Of a stretch of 64,000 nucleotides of DNA, positions 38,545-46,986 are shown piece after piece; within the stretch, counting starts at the first letter, position 1, and each line of letters starts with the position of its first letter. The stretch covers positions 1-64,000 of the forward strand of contig CAIJPD010000048.1 in the NCBI GenBank assembly GCA_903822495.1. The letters are read 5' to 3'. The DNA comes from an uncultured Chloroflexota bacterium (GTDB lineage: Bacteria > Chloroflexota > Limnocylindria > Limnocylindrales > CSP1-4). The notes under the pieces are model-generated. The model was not told the origin of the DNA. It saw only the letters and a list, made by a program, of their open reading frames with translations, and made no database searches. Position numbers and translations under genes: made by a program.

Positions 38545-40169
38545 CGGCCGGGCTCCCATGGCATCGACCCGGTGGCGCGCCGCTCGCGCTCCAGGCGCGT
38601 CACCGCGGCCCGAAACGCCTCGCCACGCGCGGCGTAGTCGACGAACTGGTCGAAGCTGGCGGCCGCCGGGCTGAGCAGGACGGTGGCACGCTGGGCGCCG
38701 GAGGCCGACTCGGCCGGGGTGTCGCGCACGCCGGTCAGCAGCGATCGTGCAATCTCGTCGGCGCGCCGGACGGCGGCATCGAGATCCCCGGCGTCCTCGA
38801 TCCAGCGGAGCCCGGCGGCGGAGAACCGCTCCGCCAGGACGGGGGCGCTTTCGCCGATGAGGATGGCCGCCGAGGCCCGGGTCGCGACTTCGCGGGCCAG
38901 CTCGTCCATCTCGATGCCCTTGTCGCGGCCGCCCGCGATCAGCACGATGGGCCCGTCGAAGGCGCGCAGCGCGGCGATGACCGCGTCTGGCTGCGTCCCC
39001 ATCGAATCGTTGACGAAGCGGATTCCGTCGACGACCGCGACGGTCTCCAGCCGGTGACGCACGCCGGCGAAGCGAGCCGCCCCGCGCCGGATGGCGTCCG
39101 GCGCGATGCCGAAGAGGAGCGCGACGGCGATGGCCGCCAGGGCGTTGGAGACGTTGTGGCGGCCCGGGATGCCCAGCTCCGCGACCGGCATGATCCGACC
39201 GCCAGGACCCGTCGCCGCGACCCCGCCGCCAGCGATCGGCAGGCGCTCCACGCCCGCGGCGACAATCCAGCCGTCGACGACGCCCAGGCCACCGGGCGTC
39301 GGGTGATCATCGCGGTAGAGCACGGCCGGCGCGGACCCCAGGCCCGCGTAGGCGCCCACCACCGGATCCTCGAGGTTCAGGACGAGCGCCCCCTCGGGGT
39401 CCACCAGCTCGGCCAGGCGACGCTTCACGCGCCGGTAGGCCTGGACCGACCCGTGCCGGTCGAGGTGATCGGAGGTGACGTTCGTGTAGACGGCGACGGT
39501 GGTGCCCCGCGACAGCGTCGGCAGCTGCAGCTCCGACAGCTCGTACACGATGCGATGGTCCACGCCGATGTCCGGCAGGTGCTCGACAAGCGGGGTGCCG
39601 ATGTTGCCACCCAGCAGGACCGGGTGGAGGCGATCCTCCGCGAGGAGCGCGGCCGACAGCGACGCCGTCGTCGTCTTGCCCTTGGTGCCGGTGACGCCAA
39701 TCGTGGGTGCGACGCACAGCCGGAGGAAGAGGTCGGGCTCGGAGACCAGCGCCGGGGCCGACCCATCGCCGGCGGCCCGGGATGCCCGGATGGCCAGGAG
39801 CGCCGCCCGCAGGCGGGGTTCCGTCGTGTTGAAGTCCGGGTTGACCGACGGCGAGCTCACGAGCAGCTGGGCGCCGCGCAGGGCCTCCGCCGGATCGGCC
39901 TCGGCCCCCAGGGCCAGCGTCACGACACGGCCCTCCAGGGCGCCGATCGCGCCGGCCAGCTGGTCGGCGGGACGCTGGTCCAGGATGGTGACGCGGGCAC
40001 CAGCATCGACGAGGAAGCGGGCCAGGGCGATGCCGCTCCGGGCGAAGCCCAGGACGGCGACGTCGCGCCCGCGCAGGGCACCGTCGCGGATCGCGACCAT
40101 CGTGAGGCCGTCGGGATCGATCGGTCCCGCGGTGGCATCGGGCTTGCGGTCCACCGACAGCGGGCTCAC
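38541..40169 (-). CDS. murD: UDP-N-acetylmuramoylalanine-D-glutamate ligase MurD
   Basis: Mur ligase of about 542 aa adding D-Glu to UDP-MurNAc-L-Ala. The N-terminal Rossmann-like domain starts DVAVLGFARSGIALARFLVDAGARV. The ATP loop is IGVTGTKGKTTTASL, followed by YELSELQLPTL, TSDHLDRHGS and the C-terminal RLETVAVVDGIRFVNDSMGTQPDAVIAAL. It is about 90 residues longer than typical, with a flexible stretch of some 20 N-terminal residues and extra loops in the C-terminal part. GTG 40169 overlaps the mraY stop; an internal ATG (MVAIRDG) is an alternative start. Confidence 0.93.
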   Translation of the reverse strand: MSPLSVDRKPDATAGPIDPDGLTMVAIRDGALRGRDVAVLGFARSGIALARFLVDAGARVTILDQRPADQLAGAIGALEGRVVTLALGAEADPAEALRGAQLLVSSPSVNPDFNTTEPRLRAALLAIRASRAAGDGSAPALVSEPDLFLRLCVAPTIGVTGTKGKTTTASLSAALLAEDRLHPVLLGGNIGTPLVEHLPDIGVDHRIVYELSELQLPTLSRGTTVAVYTNVTSDHLDRHGSVQAYRRVKRRLAELVDPEGALVLNLEDPVVGAYAGLGSAPAVLYRDDHPTPGGLGVVDGWIVAAGVERLPIAGGGVAATGPGGRIMPVAELGIPGRHNVSNALAAIAVALLFGIAPDAIRRGAARFAGVRHRLETVAVVDGIRFVNDSMGTQPDAVIAALRAFDGPIVLIAGGRDKGIEMDELAREVATRASAAILIGESAPVLAERFSAAGLRWIEDAGDLDAAVRRADEIARSLLTGVRDTPAESASGAQRATVLLSPAAASFDQFVDYAARGEAFRAAVTRLERERRATGSMPWEPGR

Positions 40170-41149
40170 TTCAGCAGGTCGATCGAGGCGAGGAAGAGGC
40201 TGACGCCGAGCAGGCCCGACAGGATGGCCACGATCCAGAAGCGGAGCGTGATCTTCTCCTCGTCCCAGCCCAGCAGCTCGAAGTGGTGGTGGATCGGCGT
40301 GAAGAGGAAGAGCCTTCGGCCGCCCGTTGCGCGGTAGTAGACCCGCTGCACGATCACCGAGCCCGTCTCGACGACGAAGACGAGGCCGATCAGGGGCAGG
40401 ACGAGGATCTGGCCCGTGATGAGCGAGATGATCGCGAGCGCGGCACCCAGCGAGAGCGAGCCCGAATCCCCCATGAAGATCTGGGCCGGGTGGACGTTGA
40501 ACCAGAGGAAGCCCATGAGGGCGCCGATGATCATGGCGCACAGCAGCGCGACGTTCGGCTGCGTCGGCACGTTGAGCAGGGCGATCAGCATGAAGGCGAC
40601 GAACGAGAAGATCAGCGTGCCGCCGGCGAGACCGTCCAGCCCGTCGGTCAGGTTGACGCCGTTGCTGGTCGCCACGATCGCGAAGGCGGCGAACAGCACG
40701 TAGACCACCGGGTTCAGCTCGACGTCGCCGACGAACGGGACCCGGATGCCGTGCAGGTCGTACGTGGCCTGGATCTGGTAGGCCGCCACCAGCGCCACCA
40801 CGGTCAGCCAGAGGAGCTTCTGGCGGGCGCTGATCCCCTGCCCCGTCCTCGCGTTCAGGTAGTCGTCGAAGGCGCCCAGGAGGCCGACCAGGAGGAGCGC
40901 GGCCAGCGGCGGGATGATGCCGCCCCGGATCGCATCCCCGCGGAACACGGCGAACAGGACCAGGACGACCGCGACGATGAGCAGCCCGCCCATCGTGGGG
41001 GTGCCCTGCTTGATCTGGTGGCTGTCAGGCCCCTCGGCGCTGATCTGCTTGCCCATGCCGATGAAGCGGAGCAGCCGGATGTACGGGCTCATCAGGATGA
41101 CCACGACCGCGAACGCGACCAGCAGCCCCTGGATCAGCTCGACGGTCAC
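40166..41149 (-). CDS. mraY: Phospho-N-acetylmuramoyl-pentapeptide transferase MraY
   Basis: Polytopic enzyme of 327 aa (about ten helices) that transfers phospho-MurNAc-pentapeptide to undecaprenyl phosphate, giving lipid I. Markers: GPDSHQIKQGTPTMGGLLIV near residue 42, FDDYLNARTGQGISARQK (catalytic Asp pair), NGVNLTDGLDGLAGG, and FTPIHHHFELLGWDEEKI near the C-terminus. The GTG start overlaps the murF stop (GTGA). Confidence 0.96.
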   Translation of the reverse strand: MTVELIQGLLVAFAVVVILMSPYIRLLRFIGMGKQISAEGPDSHQIKQGTPTMGGLLIVAVVLVLFAVFRGDAIRGGIIPPLAALLLVGLLGAFDDYLNARTGQGISARQKLLWLTVVALVAAYQIQATYDLHGIRVPFVGDVELNPVVYVLFAAFAIVATSNGVNLTDGLDGLAGGTLIFSFVAFMLIALLNVPTQPNVALLCAMIIGALMGFLWFNVHPAQIFMGDSGSLSLGAALAIISLITGQILVLPLIGLVFVVETGSVIVQRVYYRATGGRRLFLFTPIHHHFELLGWDEEKITLRFWIVAILSGLLGVSLFLASIDLLK

Positions 41150-42690
41150 CGGGCCGAGCCCCGGACCGGCGGCCCAAGCTCCTCGCGCAGCCGGTCGACC
41201 AGGCGATCCAGGGCGATGCCGCGCGACGCCTTGATCAGGACCACGTCCCCGCCGCGCAACCGCGGCCGGAGGACATCCAGGGCCGCCTCGCGGTCCTCCG
41301 CCTCGTGCAGGCGGCTGCCCTCGAGACCCGCCTCGCGGGCGCCCGTGGCGATCGCCGTCGCGCCGGGCCCGACGACCACCAGCATGTCGCAGACCTTGGC
41401 GGCGGCTCGACCGACGGCCCGATGGCCCGCCTCGGCGCTCTCGCCGAGCTCCAGCATCGCGCCGAGCACCGCGATTCGGCGACCCGGCAGGCCGGCCAGC
41501 AGGTCAAGGGCCGCGACCATCGAGCCCGGCGACGCGTTGTAGCTGTCGTCCACGATCGTCACGTCGCCGGCGACCACCAGCTCGGCCCGGTGTGGCGCCG
41601 ACCAGCCGGTACCCAGGCCGGCCACGATCTGGTCCGGAGTCAGGCCACCCGCCAGGCCAGCCGCGGCCGCGGCCAGCGCGTTGTGCACCGAGAGCTTGCC
41701 GAGCACGGGGATCGTCACGCGCCGCGGGGAGCTGCCCGGGAGGAACAGCACGAACCGCATCCCGGCGGTGCCGGCCGAGGTGACGTCCTCCGCACGAACG
41801 TCGGCGTCGGACGCGAAGCCGTACAGCAGGATCCGCGCGGCGGTCCTGGCCGCCATCCGGCGGACCCGAGGGTCGTCGGCGTTGAGGACCGCGGTGCCCG
41901 TCGGCGGGAGTGCCTCGACCAGCTCGCCCTTGGCCGCCTCGACCGCGTCGAGGCTGCCGATGCGCGACAGGTGGACACCCTGGACCGCGGTCACCACGCC
42001 GATGGACGGTCGACCGATGCGCGCCAGGCTGGCGATGTCGCCCCCGACATACATCCCCATCTCCAGGATCGCCGCCCCGTGCTCCGGGCCGAGGCGCAGG
42101 AGCGTCAGCGGGAGGCCGACCTCGTTGTTCTGGTTCCCCTCGTTGACGAGGGTGGTCCAGCGCCGGCCGAAGACGACGCCGACGGCTTCCTTGGTGGAGG
42201 TCTTGGCGATGCTGCCCGTGACGCCCACGACGATCGGCGCGAAGCGAGCCCGCCAGGCCGCGGCGATCGCCTGGAGGCCGGCCAGCGTGTCCACCACCTG
42301 CACGATGGTCACGTCGCCCAGCGCCGTGATCTCGCCGGTGGTGAGCGGCTCGCTGACGACGAGTGCGGCCGCGCCGGCCGCAACCGCGTCGCGGAGGAAG
42401 CGGTGGCCGTCGGTCCGCTCACCCGGGAGCGCGACGAAGAGCTGGCCGGGACCGACCAGCCGCGAGTCGACTGCCCCGCCGCGAATCGCACGGGACGAGC
42501 CCTGGAGGAGTGTCCCGCCGGTGGCCACGACAAGATCGGCGGCGGTCAGCGATGACTCCCGCTCGCCCGAGGGACCCGGGGCGCCCGCGGAATCGGCAGC
42601 AGCGCGTGCGAGGTGGCTCACGGGCGCCAGTGTCGCATAGCGACCCCCGGGGCGATCCGGCGACGGCCAATTGGGCCAGGGAGTGATCAC
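41146..42690 (-). CDS. murF: UDP-MurNAc-tripeptide-D-Ala-D-Ala ligase MurF
   Basis: Last cytoplasmic Mur ligase, 514 aa, adding D-Ala-D-Ala. It shows AVDSRLVGPGQLFVALPGERTDGHRFL in the N-terminal domain, VVGVTGSIAKTSTKEAV as the ATP loop, EGNQNNEVGLPLTLLRL, EMGMYVGGDIASLARI and DDSYNASPGSMVAALDLL. The ATP loop has Ala where the Gly before Lys is usual. The first 45 residues are a non-conserved extension; ATG 42690 overlaps the ftsI stop (ATGA), but a later start before SLTAADLVVATGG cannot be excluded. murE, which usually precedes murF, is missing. Confidence 0.94.
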   Translation of the reverse strand: MITPWPNWPSPDRPGGRYATLAPVSHLARAAADSAGAPGPSGERESSLTAADLVVATGGTLLQGSSRAIRGGAVDSRLVGPGQLFVALPGERTDGHRFLRDAVAAGAAALVVSEPLTTGEITALGDVTIVQVVDTLAGLQAIAAAWRARFAPIVVGVTGSIAKTSTKEAVGVVFGRRWTTLVNEGNQNNEVGLPLTLLRLGPEHGAAILEMGMYVGGDIASLARIGRPSIGVVTAVQGVHLSRIGSLDAVEAAKGELVEALPPTGTAVLNADDPRVRRMAARTAARILLYGFASDADVRAEDVTSAGTAGMRFVLFLPGSSPRRVTIPVLGKLSVHNALAAAAAGLAGGLTPDQIVAGLGTGWSAPHRAELVVAGDVTIVDDSYNASPGSMVAALDLLAGLPGRRIAVLGAMLELGESAEAGHRAVGRAAAKVCDMLVVVGPGATAIATGAREAGLEGSRLHEAEDREAALDVLRPRLRGGDVVLIKASRGIALDRLVDRLREELGPPVRGSAR

Positions 42691-44594
42691 GGGCGGCCTC
42701 CAGTGGGTGCGGGTGTCGAGATACGTTGCGTGGGGCGTGCCGTGGCGCCCGGGGCAAGGCTGGCGATCGGCGCGGTCGTCGGGGTCAGCGCCGGCAGGTC
42801 CGCGATCATCGATGGCCGGGTGATGGCGTCGGTGGCGATCCGTCGGAAGAGCTCGAATGACATGACGGGCATCTCGAGCTGGCCCGCCTTGGCGACCGTG
42901 GGGCGGGCATCCTCGATGCGCACCGCGATGACCAGGTCGGGCTGCCCGGCCTGCCGGCCGACGAACCCGACGAACGAGAACGAGTAACGGTCGGGATCCC
43001 AGTCGCCCTGGCCGTTGTTGAGCGTCGGCTCCCAGATCTGCGCGGTGCCGGTCTTGCCGCCCACGTAGTAGCCGGGGATCAGGGTGCGGCTCGAGTAGAA
43101 GCTGACGGACGACACGACGTGGTTCATCAGGTCGATCAGGGTCGGCGTGAGGGCCGCGTCCATGACCTGACGGCGCACCACGGGCTTGACCTCATCGCCG
43201 CCGACGGCCTTGACCACATGGGGCTGGACGAGCAGGCCGCCATTGACCATCGCGGAGAACGCCGTGGCCAGCTGGATCTGCGTGACGGCCACGCCCTGCC
43301 CGAACGAGCCATTGGCGAGGTCGATCTGGCGCCAGGCCTGGCCGGCCGGGTCCCGGACGAGTCCGCTGACCTCGCCCGCGAGGTCAATCCCGGAAAGGGA
43401 GCCCAACCCGAACTGGGTCCAGACCCTGAACAGCTCCTGGCTGGCCTGGGCGGTGGTCGGCGCCAGGCCCAGCGCGATCTGGGTCGCGATCACGTTCCGG
43501 GACTGGGCGATGCCATCGCGGACCTGGAGCCAGCCCTTGGCCTTCCGGTCGGCGTCGGCGATCTCGGTCCGGCCGCCGTCCAGCTTCATGATCCCGGTGT
43601 CATTGAACTGGGTCGAGAGCGTGATGGTCCCCGTCTGCAGGCCCGCCACGGTGGTCAGCATCTTCATGACCGAGCCCGGCTCATAGACGGAGCTGATGAC
43701 CGGATCCATGAAGCGGCCCGGCTGCGAGGCCGCGATGGAGGTGTAGGTGTTGGCGTTGTACGAGGGGTAGCTCGCCTGGGCGTAGATCTCGCCGTTCCGC
43801 GGATCCATCACGACCGCCGAGATGGAATGCGGGTGATCGGCCACCCAGGCCGCCAGCAGCTCCTGCTCGAGCGCGAACTGGAGGCCGGCATCGATCGTCA
43901 GGCGGAGATCAGACCCGGGGATGCCCGAGGCGACCACCTGGGCGGACTCCGGCACCGGGCGCGAGCGCGCGTCGCGTTGGGCGATCAGGATCTTCGGCGC
44001 CCCAGCCAGGATGTCCTGGTAGCGCTGTTCGATGCCGTACTGGCCCACGCCTTCCCTGTTCACGAAGCCCAGGAGTTGCGCGGCGAGGCTGGTATCCGGT
44101 GCGCCGCCGGCCTGCGGGCTCACCCGCGTGGCCTCGGGCTCCAGCGAGACTTGGCTGATCCGGCCGGCGACGATCGCCGCACGGATCCGGTCCGAGGCGG
44201 CCCCGTCCAGGTCGCGCGCCAGGACCACATACGGCTTGGCGGTGTACATCTTCTGGGCGAGGTCGGCCCGGCCGGCGTCGTCGAGGCCGAGGATGGTCCC
44301 CAACTCCGTGATCACCGTCTCGCGTTGTGCGCCGTCGAGCTGGTCGGCGGACGCCACCAGTCGGTCCCGCTCCAGTGTGGAGGCCAGGACCACGGTCCCG
44401 CTCCGGTCGTAGATCGTGCCGCGGCGGCTGGGGACCTCGACCCGGATGCTGGTCTGCCGTTCCGCCATCCCGGCCAGTGAGTCGTGCTGGGCCACTTGCC
44501 AGTAGGCGAGTCGCGACACGAGAACGGCGGAGACCACGATCAGGCCCACCATGAGCGTGAACAGGCGCCCCCGGGAATCGGTCCGTCCCAGCAT
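42687..44594 (-). CDS. ftsI: Penicillin-binding protein 2/FtsI, division transpeptidase
   Basis: Class B PBP of about 635 aa cross-linking septal peptidoglycan. One N-terminal membrane helix (LFTLMVGLIVVSAVLVSRLAY), dimerisation domain with RRGTIYDRSGTVVLAST, then the transpeptidase with Ser308-x-x-Lys311 (EPGSVMKML), Ser365-x-Asn367 (QSRNVIA) and Lys514-Thr-Gly (GGKTGTAQ). The C-terminal 40 residues are Thr/Ala/Pro-rich and outside the fold. ATG 44594 (MLGRTDSRGRLF) is 16 bases after the ftsL stop. No PASTA domains are present. Confidence 0.95.
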   Translation of the reverse strand: MLGRTDSRGRLFTLMVGLIVVSAVLVSRLAYWQVAQHDSLAGMAERQTSIRVEVPSRRGTIYDRSGTVVLASTLERDRLVASADQLDGAQRETVITELGTILGLDDAGRADLAQKMYTAKPYVVLARDLDGAASDRIRAAIVAGRISQVSLEPEATRVSPQAGGAPDTSLAAQLLGFVNREGVGQYGIEQRYQDILAGAPKILIAQRDARSRPVPESAQVVASGIPGSDLRLTIDAGLQFALEQELLAAWVADHPHSISAVVMDPRNGEIYAQASYPSYNANTYTSIAASQPGRFMDPVISSVYEPGSVMKMLTTVAGLQTGTITLSTQFNDTGIMKLDGGRTEIADADRKAKGWLQVRDGIAQSRNVIATQIALGLAPTTAQASQELFRVWTQFGLGSLSGIDLAGEVSGLVRDPAGQAWRQIDLANGSFGQGVAVTQIQLATAFSAMVNGGLLVQPHVVKAVGGDEVKPVVRRQVMDAALTPTLIDLMNHVVSSVSFYSSRTLIPGYYVGGKTGTAQIWEPTLNNGQGDWDPDRYSFSFVGFVGRQAGQPDLVIAVRIEDARPTVAKAGQLEMPVMSFELFRRIATDAITRPSMIADLPALTPTTAPIASLAPGATARPTQRISTPAPTGGRP

Positions 44595-44610
44595 CGATCG
44601 ACGACCTGTC

Positions 44611-45009
44611 TCAGCGAGCCGGGAGGACGATGGCGGCGTCCAGCTGGCCCAGGCCGGCGTCAAACGCGAGCTTGCGCACGGCGGGTTCGCTGCCGAGCCG
44701 GTTCAGGTCGGCCTGGAGCTCACGCTGACGGGACTGGAGCCGCTCCCGCTCCACGGTGAGGCGGTCCGTCTCGTAGTTGGAGGCGGACACACGGATGGAC
44801 TGGGCCAGCGAGAAGAACGCGAGGACGAAGACCAGCACGATCCCGCCCAGCAGGCTGCCGACGGGAAGCCGGAGGACGGCGGTCCGGGATGTCGTCCGGC
44901 GCCGGCGGCGAGGCAGCCCGCCGCTCGTGACCGGGCGATCCGGGTAGGCCGGGTACGCTGGAGAGGCCCCGCCCATCGGCCTGGAGCGGGCGCGCTGGTT
45001 GATCGCCAT
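44611..45009 (-). CDS. ftsL: FtsL-like divisome protein
   Basis: 132 aa: a basic Pro/Arg-rich cytoplasmic segment (1-48), one membrane helix (about 49-70, VGSLLGGIVLVFVLAFFSLAQ) and a coiled-coil-like extracellular stretch rich in Arg, Gln and Glu (RLTVERERLQSRQRELQADLNRLGSEP). Size, topology and position between rsmH and ftsI identify it as FtsL, though sequence similarity in this family is low. The ATG overlaps the stop of the preceding 34-codon gene (TGATG), suggesting reinitiation. Confidence 0.8.
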   Translation of the reverse strand: MAINQRARSRPMGGASPAYPAYPDRPVTSGGLPRRRRRTTSRTAVLRLPVGSLLGGIVLVFVLAFFSLAQSIRVSASNYETDRLTVERERLQSRQRELQADLNRLGSEPAVRKLAFDAGLGQLDAAIVLPAR

Positions 45010-45113
45010 CAGTCGACGAACTCGACGGCGAACCGCCCGGTGCGCACGTCGCGCAGGTCGTGCAGGCGTCGGCCGCAGGAGCGGCGATGGCTCGCCTGGT
45101 GGCGCTTGCTCAT
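45009..45113 (-). CDS. Small basic protein (34 aa) between rsmH and ftsL
   Basis: A short unrecognised gene encoding 34 residues: starts MSKRHQASHRRSCGRRLHDL and ends TGRFAVEFVD. Evidence for coding: a strong Shine-Dalgarno (GGAAGGAG, about 7 bases before the ATG), a stop codon overlapping the ftsL start as TGATG, and high third-position GC. The product is strongly basic in its first two thirds (many Arg/His, one Cys) and acidic/hydrophobic at the end. It could be a leader peptide that sets FtsL translation or a small division or ribosomal-type protein; no family assigned. Confidence 0.6.
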   Translation of the reverse strand: MSKRHQASHRRSCGRRLHDLRDVRTGRFAVEFVD

Positions 45114-45156
45114 GGCTGGGCTCCTTCCTGGCTCCGGGAGGCGGGTTGGCACGCCG

Positions 45157-46101
45157 TCATGCGACGAGGCGCTCGGCGGCGCGGAGGCGGGCGCTGCGCG
45201 AGCGCGGGTTGGCGGTCAGCTCGGCCTCTGACGGCGTCAGCGACTGCGTGACCAGGCGGATCCGCGGCTGGCGAGCACAGACACACAGCGGCACGGCTGG
45301 CGGACAGATGCAGCCCTTCCGCTCCGCCTGGAGCAGCTGCTTGACGATCCGGTCCTCCAGCGAGTGGTAGCTCAGGACCACCAGCCGGCCGCCTGGGCGG
45401 AGGAGGTCGAGGGCGGCACGCAGGCCGGTCTCGAGGGCCTCCATCTCGCCGTTGACGGCGATCCGGAGCGCCTGGAAGACACGGGTGGCGGGGTGGATCC
45501 GGCGTCGCCCAGGAGCCCGGCTGGGCGCCACCCGCTCCACCAGCGCGGCGAGCTGCTCGGCGGTCGACACGGGCGACGTCCGGCGCGCTTCCACGATGAC
45601 GCGGGCGATCCGGCCCGAGTAGGGCTCCTCACCGAAGGTCCGGAACAGGCTCGCCAGCTCTTCCTGGCTCAGGGTGGCCAGCAGGTCCGCGGCCGGGACG
45701 CCGCGGGTGGGGTCGAAGCGCATGTCGAGCGGGCCGCCGGTCCGGATGCCGAAGCCGCGTTCGGCGTCCGCCAGCTGGAAGCTGGACAGGCCCAAGTCGA
45801 AGAAGCACCCATCGACCGCGCCGAAGCCGGCATCGGCCGCGACCGCCGCCAGCTCGCGGAAGTTCGCCTGGCGGAGGACCAGGCGATCGCCGTATCGCGG
45901 CTCCAGCCGGGCCCGAACCCGCTCCACGGCGGCGGGATCGGCATCCAGGCCCAGGACGCGGCCGCTGGGGCTGGACGCCTCCAGGATCCGCTCGGTGTGC
46001 CCACCGCCGCCCAACGTGGCGTCGATCTGAAGGCTGCCGGGAGCGGGCGCGAGCATCGTGATGACCTCGTCCGCCAGCACCGGCAGGTGCCCTTCCTTCA
46101 T
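45157..46101 (-). CDS. rsmH: 16S rRNA (cytosine1402-N4)-methyltransferase RsmH (MraW)
   Basis: SAM-dependent methyltransferase of about 314 aa acting on C1402 of 16S rRNA, the same nucleotide that RsmI 2'-O-methylates. It contains HLPVLADEVITML, the SAM loop IDATLGGGGHTERIL, FFDLGLSSFQLADAERGFG, HPATRVFQALRIAVNGE and LSYHSLEDRIVKQ. ATG 46101 (MKEGHLP) has GGAGGAG directly in front; an upstream in-frame ATG at 46131 is less suitable. It is the second gene of the dcw operon, 56 bases after mraZ. Confidence 0.96.
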   Translation of the reverse strand: MKEGHLPVLADEVITMLAPAPGSLQIDATLGGGGHTERILEASSPSGRVLGLDADPAAVERVRARLEPRYGDRLVLRQANFRELAAVAADAGFGAVDGCFFDLGLSSFQLADAERGFGIRTGGPLDMRFDPTRGVPAADLLATLSQEELASLFRTFGEEPYSGRIARVIVEARRTSPVSTAEQLAALVERVAPSRAPGRRRIHPATRVFQALRIAVNGEMEALETGLRAALDLLRPGGRLVVLSYHSLEDRIVKQLLQAERKGCICPPAVPLCVCARQPRIRLVTQSLTPSEAELTANPRSRSARLRAAERLVA

Positions 46102-46157
46102 CTCTCCTCCGTCGGCCTGCGGATCCCGCACGGATCCTGGAAACGCATGTGGTGGGG

Positions 46158-46586
46158 CTAGATCCCCAGGCCCTGCAGGGCCCGGGCCAGCTCTTCGGGA
46201 TCGTCGAGCGTCCGGGAATATGTGGCCCAGCGCGACGGCTCCCAGATCTCGCCGTGGTCGCGGGCGCCCACGACGACCGCGTCCGTGCCAAGACCGGCCC
46301 AGTCGCGCAGGTAGGCGGGCACGACGACCCTCCCCTGCCGGTCAAGTTCGGCCTCAAAGGCCCCGGCGAAGACATAGCGGGTGAAGAGACGGGAGTTGGC
46401 GTCGGTGATCGGCAGGCTGGCAACACGCGTCGCCAGCGCCTCCCAACCGGTCCGGGTGTGGATCGCGAGGCAGGCATCCAGCCAGCGCGAAACGACCGCG
46501 CCGTCCTCTAGCTGGGCGCGGAACTTCGCCGGGACGGCGATCCGTCCCTTGTCGTCCACCGAGTGCCGGTACTCGCCGGTGAACAC
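46158..46586 (-). CDS. mraZ: Transcriptional regulator MraZ
   Basis: AbrB-like regulator of about 142 aa that assembles as a ring and represses its own dcw promoter. Two SpoVT/AbrB-type repeats are visible: FTGEYRHSVDDKGRIAVPAKFRAQL (residues 2-26) and FEAELDRQGRVVVPAYLRDWAGL (about 76-98). GTG 46586 follows GAGGGGAA and gives the conserved N-terminus; the frame stays open upstream to 46727 but would pass through the operator. The cognate three-repeat operator lies about 95-125 bases upstream. Confidence 0.94.
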   Translation of the reverse strand: MFTGEYRHSVDDKGRIAVPAKFRAQLEDGAVVSRWLDACLAIHTRTGWEALATRVASLPITDANSRLFTRYVFAGAFEAELDRQGRVVVPAYLRDWAGLGTDAVVVGARDHGEIWEPSRWATYSRTLDDPEELARALQGLGI

Positions 46587-46679
46587 CGTCTGGGATTCCC
46601 CTCGCCTGCTGGCTTTGCCCCTCGCGGGGACCCGTTCCGGGGACTGCTCCCCGCGCGGCCCCAGTGCTGGTCCGTGGAT

Positions 46680-46709
46680 CCCCACTTTCCCCCACTTTGT
46701 GCCACTGAC
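46680..46709 (-). promoter_or_regulatory. MraZ operator: three 10-bp repeats
   Basis: On the minus strand three direct repeats with exact 10-base period read CAGTGGCAC-, AAAGTGGGGG and AAAGTGGGGA, that is two perfect AAAGTGG boxes and one near copy. This is the known arrangement of MraZ binding sites. They start just after the -10 box, at the expected transcription start, so bound MraZ would block initiation. Confidence 0.85.
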
Positions 46710-46713
46710 CGGC

Positions 46714-46741
46714 ATTCTACAGGGCAAAGCGCGCGCGTCAA
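46714..46741 (-). promoter_or_regulatory. dcw cluster promoter
   Basis: On the minus strand TTGACG (46741-46736) and TAGAAT (46719-46714) are separated by 16 bases, a good sigma-70-type promoter and the best one in the window. Transcription would start near 46707, inside the MraZ operator. The leader to mraZ is about 120 nt. Confidence 0.8.
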
Positions 46742-46986
46742 TGCGCAGGACGACGCCGCGAGGCAGTTTCTGGAAGATCCCGCAGGGCGAGTCGGCCGGG
46801 TGCCCCGTGCAGGTGCAGGGCGGCGGGAATGGCCGGCGGGTGGCCAGTCGGCAGGAGGCCGGCGGCCGCCTCAGCGCCCGGGAGGAGGGCCGAACGTGAC
46901 GCGAATGTGGCCCGCGACCGGCCCGGCTTCAGGCGCCGCCGGAGCCGGCAGTGGCGCGCCTGATGCCCGAGAGTGGGGCCCGGAGA
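46742..46986. other. Non-coding region upstream of the dcw promoter
   Basis: Together with 46587-46713 this gives a 400-base stretch between the anchored-protein stop and mraZ. Besides the promoter and operator I see only GC-rich sequence with GCCGGCGG-type runs, and no gene or clear terminator. Confidence 0.5.
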
